Assembly: GCA_002323535.1 (NCBI GenBank)
Contig: DCQT01000076.1
Location: forward strand, 1 to 8,297
Length of the DNA: 8,297 nucleotides
Direction of reading: 5' to 3'
Origin: Bacteriovoracaceae bacterium UBA1511
GTDB lineage: Bacteria; Bdellovibrionota; Bacteriovoracia; Bacteriovoracales; Bacteriovoracaceae
Positions 1-7,702 of the stretch are shown here, in pieces. Under the pieces are notes generated by a model. It made no database searches and was not told the origin of the DNA. It saw only the letters and a program-made list of their open reading frames with translations. The position numbers and the translations under genes were made by a program. The first letter of the stretch is position 1; each line of letters begins with the position of its first letter.

Positions 1-1
1 T

Positions 2-3000
2 ATAGGAGAAAATATTGTAGGTTTGTTCGCCGTTTCTCCCGACTCAAATGACCCCTGTGGCCTTCAAAATTTAATTCACACTGAAGATTTAGGGTTCACC
101 CCAGGTATTAATATTGGTTTGAATTTGTCTGAGTACAATTCCTTTCAATCTCTTCGAGGCGAGGTTGAGATTTACACAGCTTTTATCAATCCCTATGGAA
201 TGGTGAGCGATTGTCATGGGCCTGTATATTCAACAGTCATTACACCGCCAGCGACCCCTGTTATAAGTCTCTCAAGTAGTGTTGACTCTACATTCCCTGG
301 AGATTTTATTAATCGACCTACTGATGGTGTGCCTGTATTCAGATTTAGTGTAAATGTAGATGTTACCGCAGAGTATTTTCAAGAAGGTGAGACAATATAT
401 TGGTTTCCTGGAAATGAATCTGTCTCGATGTGTCCACATATTTTTCTTGCGGATCACTCATTGGCATTTGCGGACTCGACCTCATCAACACCTGAGGGGC
501 AAAACACATGGACATACTCCGACCATCATTTTGGAGAGACTTTAAAGCCATTACCTGTTCCAATCACTGTATCTCCTCCAGCTATTTCTAATGTTCATGT
601 CGCGGCAGATGGACTATATACTTACGGGGCGATGATTTCTTCTTCTAATTATGACTCTACTGATTGTGTTGAGGTATCTGGTTATTTTGATAATTCTTAT
701 CCTGTTGTAGATACGTTTGAAATCACTTCTCCATCTGATTCAATTGCTCCTGAAGATTGCCTGCATGCACTGGAGGGTGGCGTTAACTACACAAACTGTA
801 CGGAGCTCTCTTATTCATTAACTATTTCCGATCCTGGGACGATGATGGGTTATGCCGAATTAACTACATCTCCCGATTGCTCAGGTGCAAGTTCAAACCA
901 AGCTTTAATTCTTTCAGAAAATGATAATCATATTTTTTCTGGCACAATTGAATTCAATTCAACAGATCAATACTTTTTATACGTTAAGGATGGAGTCGGA
1001 AATGAGGCCTGCTATGCAACTGGTATTGGTGAAGAAAACTATCATGATCATGTCAGTCTCAATTCTCCTAATTATAAATGGGCAGATCCATTAGGCGATA
1101 AGCAGGTGTTGATTTCAGCATCTTTGAACCCAAATAATTATATTTTAATTGAGGAAGGAAATCTGGGATACGATGGTGACTATAGTTTAGTATTTAAAGG
1201 AGGAGGCAACCCAACTTTCAACGGAACGGTTTCTTCTCCATCGCAAAATATTGAAACATTTGTAGAAAACAGTAATAGAAAAAACTTTAAATTATTTCTA
1301 AATGAAACATGCACAGCATCTTCTTATAAGGATTCATTTATACATGGTAGTAATTCATTAAGCACAACGGAGATTGCAGACCCTCATTTACAGGCCAATA
1401 TTATTAACTCAGCCTCAATAGTGCTTTATGATTTTTACGGGGGAGTTTCTAATTGCTCAAATGCAAAGTATTATCATGATACAATCGCTCCAGCCTTTTC
1501 AATTACTAACTTTCCAGTTGATTCCAGCAACATTGATGGTTTTAATTTAGGCTCAAGAGTTAATTGTGTTCTTAATGATATTAATAATGATGGAGAGTTT
1601 TATTCAAATTGCAATAGCCTTGATTACTCTATTACCGTAAACCCTGATTTGCCATACTCTAACTTAAATTCAGTTACCGCTAGTCTTTGCTCTGATAATG
1701 AATGCACAAATGTACTATCTACAACTACAATTGCTGCTTCAGTTAGTGCTCCTCAAGCAGTCATATTTCAAAATATCGACTATCAAAGTTATGAAACTCT
1801 ATATTTAAAAGTTACTGATGAAATTGGTAATAATTTAGTTCATGAAATTTCAAACATTCCAGTATATAAAGAAGCTCTTCCGTCTGGTGCCACTACGATC
1901 TCTTTAGCGTCCGGCCATATCTCTTTGGATTTGGAGGGAGGTTACAGTCTTGTGGCAAAAGGTAGCTCTGCTCCGGCCTATGATGCTTCTCATGCAGGAG
2001 TAACTGCAAATTCCCTTAACTCACATAATTCAAACTATTTTTATAAGTTCTATAAAAATAATGATTGCACTGGGACTCCTTTAAAAAACTCAAGTCTTTT
2101 ATTAACAGATTCGTCAGGCCAAGAAAATGGAGACTTCTTATTAGGGGCAGCTGGTGAGGATGGTACATTGTTAGAAGGAGTCGACTCCACACCGAATGCA
2201 GTCAATGAGGCATCAGTTAAGTTTTTTGATTACCTTGGAAATTCATCCTCGTGTGTTAGTGCAAAATACTATTTTGACAAACAAACTCCTGATATCGCCT
2301 TTGTCTCTTACCTTCCTGTCAGCGGCGGGTGCATAATTTTGAATGGACAAACCGATTGTACGAATTTGGATATAAATTTAAATATTGATGACACATCAAC
2401 CTTCAGCTCTATAAGCGTGATGGATAAATTAAAACTATGCCAAACAAATGATTGCTCACATGTAAATGATCCTCTATTAACTCTTGAAGATGATATCTCC
2501 ACTTTTTCGAGTTCTACAACTTTTTCGAATGCCCTAAGAACTGATGATCAATTATATGTTATCGGTGAAGATGATATTGGTAATTCAATTTTTCTCGCGC
2601 TTGATTTAATGCCGGATAGTACAAGTGTTGGAAGTCTTAGCTTAACTATAAGCGATCTTACAATTGATGAAAATAATAATCAAAGTCCGTTTGAAACGTC
2701 TGTTGGAAAAGAAATTGGGCAGTACACTCATTACTCTAATACATTTACACTAGAGGCACCATTAGACAATTCTACTAACGATACTTTGGAATTTTTTTAT
2801 GGTGCATGTGAAGATGCGGGAAGAGAATCCATTCAAGTGGCTGGCACGCAGACTACCAAAAATGTTGTCATTGGATCTGATGGTATTCCATCGGGCGATG
2901 GTGAGAAGATCTTCTCCGTTGACTTAGTGTCTCCTTTTTTTGAAACGCAGTGTGAAAATCTCACCTATCTCTACGATAGCTCCACACCAGTTCCAAGTGT

Positions 3001-5773
3001 TTCTATTTCAAAAACAAATCCGAGTGAAAACTGTATTCTTAATAATAACGGCGGTAGTTTCGAGACAAACTGCAGTAACTTAACCCTAACTGTTAATTCT
3101 ACAGAAACTCAAAAGCATTGCTTTTACATTCATAATCCTGATGAAAACCCAAGAACAGAGTGCCTTGAGAGGTCTGAGCTATCATTAAATCCCACGTTTA
3201 CCCATTCATTTACTCTCGCGGATGTTCCTGCCCAGGTTAATGTCTATGATTTTGCAGGGAATTCAAATAGTGTATTAGTTCCCTCAGTAAGCTCTTTTGT
3301 GCCAAATATTTCCTTTGCGAATACAACTTTGGCGGCAGATTACAATGAGGTGAATTTTTCAAATTATGATGTTGAAATAAAAGTGAGTCATAACTTTACT
3401 GGGCAAGACTCTATCACCTATGATTTTTATGTAACTTCTTTATCTAGTGATGCAGCCTCATGTTCTGGGGTTGAAATTATTAGTTCATCTACATTTAATA
3501 GTAATTCCAGCACACAACCTGTTGAAGTAATACAATTGGCGCAGGAAGTAGGAGGTTTGCCAGAAGAATATCAAAAATCTGGAGAATTTTATATCTTTGC
3601 TAGACCAGTAGGAGTGGAGGATGTTTGCACAAATGCACTTCATTTAGTTTATGACGGAAGGCCTTTGGTTACTAAAGGTGTAACAGCACAGGTGGATGAA
3701 AGTTCCAGCACCTCAGAATGTCGAGAGGTAATAACATGCCAAGATATAGAAAATCAAAGCGGCTGCCTCAATGTACAAGGTTGTAGTTGGTCAGGGGCAC
3801 CTGAGGACGGGAAATGCTCAAGTCTAACAGATGTGGTTTTTTGTGGTGGACAAAAAGACAATGTTCCCTGGATCGCTGCAGTTGATACTAAAAATGATAC
3901 CAAACTTTGGGAAGTGACTTTAACTAATATAAATGGTGCTTGTGAAGGGTTAGATTTTGATAAACAGGGAAATATTCACTGCGGAGGTAATACGGACGCA
4001 AAACTAGATGCTGGCGGTGATAACTATTTTATGCAGACACCAAACAATTTTGATCCTTTAAAAATTTGCACAACAAAGTATTTTCAAGGGAGCTTGAATG
4101 CTTCGATCAATGTAAATTCCCAAAGTAAATTTTACGCCTGGTCTTTTTGGAAAAGTATTTTAAAAGACGCTTTTTCTACGCTTTCACCTTTTCCTGTTTG
4201 TGTTAATGCAAATCTTAATGATGCTATAATTGTCGATCCAGAGGATTTTCCTGATATAGATCTTGAAGAAGGAGGCGACCCAGGCGGTGGAGGTTCTACT
4301 ACGGTAAATATCCCACAACCAGGCCAACCAAGCTGGGTGTATTGGTCTATTATAGATTGCGAAGAGTTTACTTACGAACCCAATCAAGACACTCAAAATA
4401 TCTTTTTTTGGAAAGTGCAAGCAGGAGATGTTGACAGTGTCTCCAGGCAATCTACTGCAAATAATGTTTCTAATTGGCAGGTCATGGGAACTCCTGGTTA
4501 TGATTCTTGTTTTTCTTTAACTGCAAGCAACAGTTCTTCAGTTTGTGGAGGAGCTTGGGGAATCCCATCCTTTGATGAAAGTAAGTACCTTGATCCCGCC
4601 ATTGTAGGACATTTTATGGGAAATCAGAGCGTATCAACTAGTGTAAATGGCCAAGGTGAAGTAGTTGGTGCGCCCAACCCGATGACCTTTAATAGTGCTG
4701 GAGGATATATTTCTTTTGCCGCTTTTATAGATAAAGATAATACGGACCAAACGTTAAAGATTCGGATGCCAGAAATTGCAGAGTTTAACGTAGATTTTTC
4801 TCTGGATACGGCATATGGTTGGATGTTTGATTCTCTTCCTAATTCACCTCCTCCAAATCAATTTAGTACTTTTTGCGGTAATGTTGGCTGCAATTATCAT
4901 TATGACCTTAATGAGGACTCACTTCTTTTTTATGACTCTAATGAGGGGCATGGCGCAACAACGGTTAACACTTTCAGTGAACTTTACTCAATAAAAAAAC
5001 CAACTTATTTTGGTGGCAAGACAAAATTAAAAAAGGAAGCTGCGTTAACGACTGTTTCTCCTCGTCGATTTTTTCTCGGCAACTTTCCTGAGGAAGAGGG
5101 TGGAGTTGTTGTGTCACAGGTAAGTGACGTTCAGGCAGGCGGCATTTCGCAATGTAATGATATTGAAAAAGTTGGAGGAAGCGATTTATATGATCTTTAT
5201 TGCTTTGGAAAATCTAACCATAAGCCTTTGATTGCAAGAGTTGAATTTGATAACGGATCAACTAATATAATTTTTGAGAATGATTATTTCAGTGAGCTCT
5301 CCATTGAATACTTCCTTGTTCAAGGCCCTCCGCCAGAGTTTGTTTCTATCACCAGCGGTATGGGTGAATGTCATGATGGTGCTGTTATTGATCATGTAGG
5401 GCTAAGAAGATCAACAACTCAAGCACAAACAAACATTGTTGGTACTTTAGGTGAGGCGACTGCGCACTGTTTAGGTGGCTCAAGTTTTGATATTAACAAT
5501 GTAGGGTCAACAGATACCTATTCTTTGATACTTGGTGTAAATTCTTCAGATGGTAGTGTTCTTTATAATAAAGAGCTGAACGGATATACTAGGTTCGTTA
5601 ACGAGTATATTGAGTCTTATGAGCCGGTTCAAAATACAGTGTTTGGCTCCAGTTGTTTAGCAGGTGCATTTATCGAAGATGGCCCTTCATCAAAGAAGCT
5701 TGTTTGTGGCGGTTATCATAGTAACCCCAGGGAATCGATGATTTATTTATATGATATGCTTCCGAAAATGTAG
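2..5773 (+). CDS. Giant modular cysteine-rich extracellular-type protein (5' partial)
   Basis: The frame is open from base 2 to the TAG at 5771-5773, giving 1923 visible residues. A TTG at 23 is in frame but has no well-spaced ribosome site and no signal peptide after it, so the real start lies upstream of the window. The protein is rich in Ser, Asn, Asp and Thr and has about 49 Cys by my count, which fits an oxidised, exported protein with disulfides. No transmembrane segment or sortase motif is visible at the C-terminus. Residues 1-1220 are alternating Ig-like modules with endings such as LYVKDGVGNEACY and VNVYDFAGNSNSV, resembling the V-x-V-x-D-x-x-G-N strand of bacterial Ig-like domains. 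Residues ~1235-1275 are a Cys-dense segment. Residues ~1272-1923 carry propeller-like blades with a large insertion. A role in adhesion, surface display or prey/host contact is inference; no enzyme motif is recognised. The gene converges on the acyl-CoA dehydrogenase gene and shares a terminator with it. Confidence 0.9.
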   Translation: MGENIVGLFAVSPDSNDPCGLQNLIHTEDLGFTPGINIGLNLSEYNSFQSLRGEVEIYTAFINPYGMVSDCHGPVYSTVITPPATPVISLSSSVDSTFPGDFINRPTDGVPVFRFSVNVDVTAEYFQEGETIYWFPGNESVSMCPHIFLADHSLAFADSTSSTPEGQNTWTYSDHHFGETLKPLPVPITVSPPAISNVHVAADGLYTYGAMISSSNYDSTDCVEVSGYFDNSYPVVDTFEITSPSDSIAPEDCLHALEGGVNYTNCTELSYSLTISDPGTMMGYAELTTSPDCSGASSNQALILSENDNHIFSGTIEFNSTDQYFLYVKDGVGNEACYATGIGEENYHDHVSLNSPNYKWADPLGDKQVLISASLNPNNYILIEEGNLGYDGDYSLVFKGGGNPTFNGTVSSPSQNIETFVENSNRKNFKLFLNETCTASSYKDSFIHGSNSLSTTEIADPHLQANIINSASIVLYDFYGGVSNCSNAKYYHDTIAPAFSITNFPVDSSNIDGFNLGSRVNCVLNDINNDGEFYSNCNSLDYSITVNPDLPYSNLNSVTASLCSDNECTNVLSTTTIAASVSAPQAVIFQNIDYQSYETLYLKVTDEIGNNLVHEISNIPVYKEALPSGATTISLASGHISLDLEGGYSLVAKGSSAPAYDASHAGVTANSLNSHNSNYFYKFYKNNDCTGTPLKNSSLLLTDSSGQENGDFLLGAAGEDGTLLEGVDSTPNAVNEASVKFFDYLGNSSSCVSAKYYFDKQTPDIAFVSYLPVSGGCIILNGQTDCTNLDINLNIDDTSTFSSISVMDKLKLCQTNDCSHVNDPLLTLEDDISTFSSSTTFSNALRTDDQLYVIGEDDIGNSIFLALDLMPDSTSVGSLSLTISDLTIDENNNQSPFETSVGKEIGQYTHYSNTFTLEAPLDNSTNDTLEFFYGACEDAGRESIQVAGTQTTKNVVIGSDGIPSGDGEKIFSVDLVSPFFETQCENLTYLYDSSTPVPSVSISKTNPSENCILNNNGGSFETNCSNLTLTVNSTETQKHCFYIHNPDENPRTECLERSELSLNPTFTHSFTLADVPAQVNVYDFAGNSNSVLVPSVSSFVPNISFANTTLAADYNEVNFSNYDVEIKVSHNFTGQDSITYDFYVTSLSSDAASCSGVEIISSSTFNSNSSTQPVEVIQLAQEVGGLPEEYQKSGEFYIFARPVGVEDVCTNALHLVYDGRPLVTKGVTAQVDESSSTSECREVITCQDIENQSGCLNVQGCSWSGAPEDGKCSSLTDVVFCGGQKDNVPWIAAVDTKNDTKLWEVTLTNINGACEGLDFDKQGNIHCGGNTDAKLDAGGDNYFMQTPNNFDPLKICTTKYFQGSLNASINVNSQSKFYAWSFWKSILKDAFSTLSPFPVCVNANLNDAIIVDPEDFPDIDLEEGGDPGGGGSTTVNIPQPGQPSWVYWSIIDCEEFTYEPNQDTQNIFFWKVQAGDVDSVSRQSTANNVSNWQVMGTPGYDSCFSLTASNSSSVCGGAWGIPSFDESKYLDPAIVGHFMGNQSVSTSVNGQGEVVGAPNPMTFNSAGGYISFAAFIDKDNTDQTLKIRMPEIAEFNVDFSLDTAYGWMFDSLPNSPPPNQFSTFCGNVGCNYHYDLNEDSLLFYDSNEGHGATTVNTFSELYSIKKPTYFGGKTKLKKEAALTTVSPRRFFLGNFPEEEGGVVVSQVSDVQAGGISQCNDIEKVGGSDLYDLYCFGKSNHKPLIARVEFDNGSTNIIFENDYFSELSIEYFLVQGPPPEFVSITSGMGECHDGAVIDHVGLRRSTTQAQTNIVGTLGEATAHCLGGSSFDINNVGSTDTYSLILGVNSSDGSVLYNKELNGYTRFVNEYIESYEPVQNTVFGSSCLAGAFIEDGPSSKKLVCGGYHSNPRESMIYLYDMLPKM
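182..3663 (+). repeat. Alternating A/B Ig-like protein modules
   Basis: This is a protein-level repeat; the DNA itself is strongly diverged. B modules end in a signature Cys-x(4-5)-[YL]-x-[FYVH]-D-x(3)-P. I see it with Cys codons at 665, 1454, 2252, 2951 and 3626, for example CSNAKYYHDTIAP and CVSAKYYFDKQTP, and in weaker form at 212 (CHGPVYSTVITP). The spacings are 151, 263, 266, 233 and 225 residues. A modules follow each signature from 701, 1490, 2287 and 2986. They carry an early Cys, a second Cys 9-17 residues later in the form [TS]-[ND]-C-[TSN]-x-L-x-[LYI] (for example TDCTNLDINL and TNCSNLTLTV), a later Cys pair, and a closing h-x-D-x-x-G-N strand. Each period is therefore read as two Ig-like folds in tandem, with an inferred disulfide pattern. 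Module borders are approximate, and the first period (249-700) is divergent. Confidence 0.75.
3707..3832 (+). other. Cys-dense segment joining Ig-like zone to propeller zone
   Basis: Within the giant protein, this stretch of about 42 residues holds five cysteines in the order SECRE, ITCQD, SGCLN, QGCSW, GKCSS. The core, NQSGCLNVQGCSWSG, resembles the small Cys/Trp knots (PSI-like, C-x-x-x-x-G-C-x-W) seen as spacers in secreted proteins. The PSI comparison rests on pattern only. It falls exactly between the last B-module signature and the first blade motif, so it probably acts as a rigid, disulfide-bonded hinge. The fifth Cys may instead belong to the first blade pair. Confidence 0.5.
3815..5770 (+). 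repeat. Cys-paired propeller-like blades, split by an insertion
   Basis: Five copies of a Cys-pair motif occur, with Cys residues (visible numbering) at 1272/1281, 1314/1327, 1718/1734, 1790/1823 and 1885/1902. The second Cys is followed by Cys-x-Gly or Cys-Gly-Gly, as in VFCGG, IHCGG, LYCFG, AHCLGG and LVCGG. Most are followed by a hydrophobic strand and a D/N-x-x-[ND]-G-like turn. Examples are PWIAAVDTKNDTKLWEV, which resembles a PQQ/WD-type blade edge, then PLIARVEFDNGS and YSLILGVNSSDGSVLY. Copies 2 and 3 are separated by about 390 residues. The fold assignment as a beta-propeller is inference; RCC1-like repeats, which also use Cys-rich strands, are an alternative. Confidence 0.5.
4010..5140 (+). 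other. Insertion within the propeller-like zone, with Gly-rich linker
   Basis: About 375 residues interrupt the blade series. The first part has an aromatic cluster (KFYAWSFWK) and an acidic run (DPEDFPDIDLEE). A flexible Gly/Ser linker (GGDPGGGGSTT, about 4273-4305) and a Pro-rich stretch (NIPQPGQPSW) follow. Two further aromatic strands come next (WVYWSIIDCEEF and NIFFWKVQAGD), and then a region with FCGNVGCNYHYD. The linker suggests that an independently folding domain is carried on or beside the propeller. I do not recognise the fold, and its limits are estimates. Confidence 0.4.
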
Positions 5774-5774
5774 A

Positions 5775-5801
5775 AAAAACGCCGGATTTACCGGCGTTTT
5801 T
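5775..5801. terminator. Bidirectional intrinsic terminator between convergent genes
   Basis: An 11-bp perfect inverted repeat is made of AAAAACGCCGG (5775-5785), the loop ATTTA, and CCGGCGTTTTT (5791-5801). The GC-rich core is six base pairs, CGCCGG with CCGGCG. The T-run at 5797-5801 serves + strand transcription. The A-run at 5774-5779 becomes a U-run on the - strand. It begins one base after the stop codon of the giant gene and lies 13 bases beyond the stop of the dehydrogenase gene, so one hairpin can end both transcripts. Confidence 0.93.
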
Positions 5802-5814
5802 AATTTAACTAAAT

Positions 5815-7578
5815 TTAGTTTCTTTCATCCCAATCGTGATAAATCATTTCAAGTCTTGGTTTAATTAAACGTTTATATCTGAAAAATAAATCAGACCGTT
5901 CTTCATCTGTTGTAGCATGCTCACACAGGACACGCAGAGTTTCCATGTAAGACAGTGCTGCGCAAAGTGTTTCCGCATGAATCATTAATCCACTCACTCG
6001 TTCTTCATCAAGCTTCATCCAAGAGCTCACATCAAAAATATTTTCTGTATCTGGACGAAGCTGATTAAACATCAAACCAACAAGCTTCTTTTTAAATCTA
6101 TAGTGAACGGTTCTGTATTCCTTTTCCCACTCTTTTTCCCCAGAGATAAGACCAAGACCAGGATGTTTTGAAAAAACGTTGGAAAAGAAGCTTTTTGGGT
6201 CTTTCATGACGTATTTCATTAAGTCCTTCATCGCCATCAAACTTTGAATCTGACTTGTTCCTTCATACAAAAGTGGCCCAAAAGAATCTCTGTGAAGTTT
6301 CTCTAGTGGGTACTCACACATATAACCATAACCACCAAGAACTTGAATGGCCTTGGTCGATAGTTGAGTAAATGCTTCAGTCGCGTAGAATTTAACTAGG
6401 GGAGTTCTCTTTCTTGTCCATCTCCATGCTTCATTGAATTGATCGGTTTCATCTTTAGTTAACTCTCCATGCAGACATTTTTTATGATGTAGACGTTGGT
6501 AGATATCATAGTAGGAGCTTGTATCAACAAGAAGTGCCCTGATTGCATCAACCTCTGTTTGATAATCCTCAAGGTTGCGCTTCATTAATGGCAATTCCGC
6601 AATGGGTTTTCCAAATGCTTTTCTATCTAACGCATATTGTTTTGCGTAAGCAAGTGACTCCTCAAGTCCACCAAATGATTGCATCGCCGTGGCAATTCTT
6701 GCTTCATTCATTAAGTGAAGCATAAGGGTGAATCCTTGGTTTTTTTCACCAATGAGGTGAGCTTTTGTATTCTCATAAAGAACCTCAGTGGTGAATGTGC
6801 CGTGCAGTCCCATTTTGTGCTCATTTTTCATCACACGAAAATTAAGTCCATCTTCTGATTCGTTTTGGTCGCATAAAAACATACTGATGCCTTTTAGACC
6901 TTCTTCCTCTCCATCAATCCTTGCGAGTACGAGGCCTAAGCCTCCACCGCCATTAGTGATAAATATTTTAGATCCATTTAAAAGATATGTGCCGTCGTCT
7001 TGAGGAGTTGCAGATGTTTGAAGAGCTCCAAGATCACTTCCACAATCGGGCTCAGTTAAGCACATACTCCCAGAGATATTTCCTGCGATAATTTCAGGAA
7101 TGTACTTGTCCTTAATTTCTTTTGTGGCGAAACGATCAAGCATGTCGACGATTGAGCCATAAAAGCTCATTTGCATCGCACTGGAAATACAGCCTCTAGA
7201 GATTTGGGCCATCACAAACATTCCAAGGCTCATTGGGAGGTCCAATCCGCCATATTCTTTTGGAGCATTGGCGCCAAATATTTCAAGTTCTTTTGCTTCT
7301 TGATAAAAAGCCTGCAAGGGTTCACTGGGTATAGTTTTTCCATCCACTAATTCTCCAGCACCTATTCGTTCAAGCTCTTCTCTTCTTGCAGAAATACTTT
7401 CTCCACACCATTCACCTGTGGCCGTTAATAATTCTTTGAGAAAATCTTTTGCTTCTTCTTTGTTTTGAAGGCCATCCTCAGTGGGAAAACTTTGGAAGTA
7501 TAAAGGGATGATTTTGTCCCAGTCTAACCCGTGCTCAAAAAGCCATAACCATTCTTTTTCATCAGAGAAGTAATTCAT
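5815..7578 (-). CDS. Acyl-CoA dehydrogenase, long (~600-residue) FAD-dependent type
   Basis: This 587-residue enzyme is expected to introduce the trans-2 double bond into acyl-CoA with FAD as cofactor, passing electrons to an electron-transfer flavoprotein, in cytoplasmic fatty-acid beta-oxidation. An N-terminal helical domain (about 1-165) includes FGANAPKEYGGLDLP. The middle beta domain opens with CLTEPDCGSDLGA (173-185), the first family signature. A helical C-terminal domain has RKAFGKPI (319-326), the second signature QVLGGYGYMCEYP...KLHRD (412-431), and YEGTSQIQ, whose Glu439 aligns by motif with the catalytic base of medium-chain enzymes. About 140 further residues form the C-terminal extension typical of ~600-residue members, against ~380 in short ones. 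Cys179 sits where the signature normally has Ala, Gly or Ser. The ATG at 7578 is supported by AGGA 6 bases upstream. Chain-length preference cannot be read from the sequence. Confidence 0.95.
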   Translation of the reverse strand: MNYFSDEKEWLWLFEHGLDWDKIIPLYFQSFPTEDGLQNKEEAKDFLKELLTATGEWCGESISARREELERIGAGELVDGKTIPSEPLQAFYQEAKELEIFGANAPKEYGGLDLPMSLGMFVMAQISRGCISSAMQMSFYGSIVDMLDRFATKEIKDKYIPEIIAGNISGSMCLTEPDCGSDLGALQTSATPQDDGTYLLNGSKIFITNGGGGLGLVLARIDGEEEGLKGISMFLCDQNESEDGLNFRVMKNEHKMGLHGTFTTEVLYENTKAHLIGEKNQGFTLMLHLMNEARIATAMQSFGGLEESLAYAKQYALDRKAFGKPIAELPLMKRNLEDYQTEVDAIRALLVDTSSYYDIYQRLHHKKCLHGELTKDETDQFNEAWRWTRKRTPLVKFYATEAFTQLSTKAIQVLGGYGYMCEYPLEKLHRDSFGPLLYEGTSQIQSLMAMKDLMKYVMKDPKSFFSNVFSKHPGLGLISGEKEWEKEYRTVHYRFKKKLVGLMFNQLRPDTENIFDVSSWMKLDEERVSGLMIHAETLCAALSYMETLRVLCEHATTDEERSDLFFRYKRLIKPRLEMIYHDWDERN

Positions 7579-7584
7579 AAAAAT

Positions 7585-7588
7585 TCCT
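7585..7588 (-). promoter_or_regulatory. Ribosome binding site of the acyl-CoA dehydrogenase gene
   Basis: On the - strand the sequence reads TTAGGAATTTTTATG. The AGGA core lies 6 bases before the ATG at 7578, which supports that start codon. No other in-frame start nearby has comparable spacing. Confidence 0.7.
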
Positions 7589-7616
7589 AAGTTAAATATT
7601 TAACGCTGTTTGCAAC

Positions 7617-7644
7617 ATTATACCTAGATTTTTTAAGATGAAAA
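7617..7644 (-). promoter_or_regulatory. Probable sigma-70 promoter for the acyl-CoA dehydrogenase gene
   Basis: A perfect TATAAT -10 box lies at 7617-7622 on the - strand. A weak -35 candidate, TTTTCA (7639-7644, 4 of 6 matches to TTGACA), is 16 bases upstream. Transcription would start near 7609-7611, giving a leader of about 30 bases before the ATG. The box sits in the 124-bp gap after the upstream gene, so the dehydrogenase is probably expressed on its own. The call rests on consensus alone, and AT-rich DNA produces such boxes by chance. Confidence 0.55.
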
Positions 7645-7702
7645 AGTATGGAGTGTTTGTCTGGCCAGGATGTTAGCTGTAGTTGTCTTTTAAGCTAAAA
7701 AG

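Noticed and set aside
1..25. AGGAG at 4-8 as the ribosome site for the TTG at 23
   Set aside because: The spacing of 14 bases is too long, no signal peptide follows, and the frame is open to the window edge.
272..563. Overlapping short reading frames on both strands within the giant gene
   Set aside because: The long + frame is continuous and modular here, and the short frames have no supporting signals.
5740..5773. C-terminal surface anchor or autotransporter barrel on the giant protein
   Set aside because: The end (IYLYDMLPKM) has no LPxTG-like motif, hydrophobic segment or terminal-Phe barrel strand.
6543..7003. Short + strand reading frames inside the dehydrogenase gene (6543-6725 and 6788-7003)
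   Set aside because: They are antisense shadows of a well-conserved enzyme, without ribosome sites or recognisable products.
7611..7626. Possible sigma-54 type -24/-12 element (GG...GC) upstream of the dehydrogenase gene
   Set aside because: GG and GC are 9 bases apart instead of 10, and the flanking consensus is missing. The overlapping TATAAT explains the site better.
7673..7698. Inverted repeat TTAGCT...AGCTAA with a 14-base spacer after the rightmost gene
   Set aside because: The stem is only 6 AT-rich base pairs, and no U-run follows on the - strand, so it does not qualify as an intrinsic terminator.
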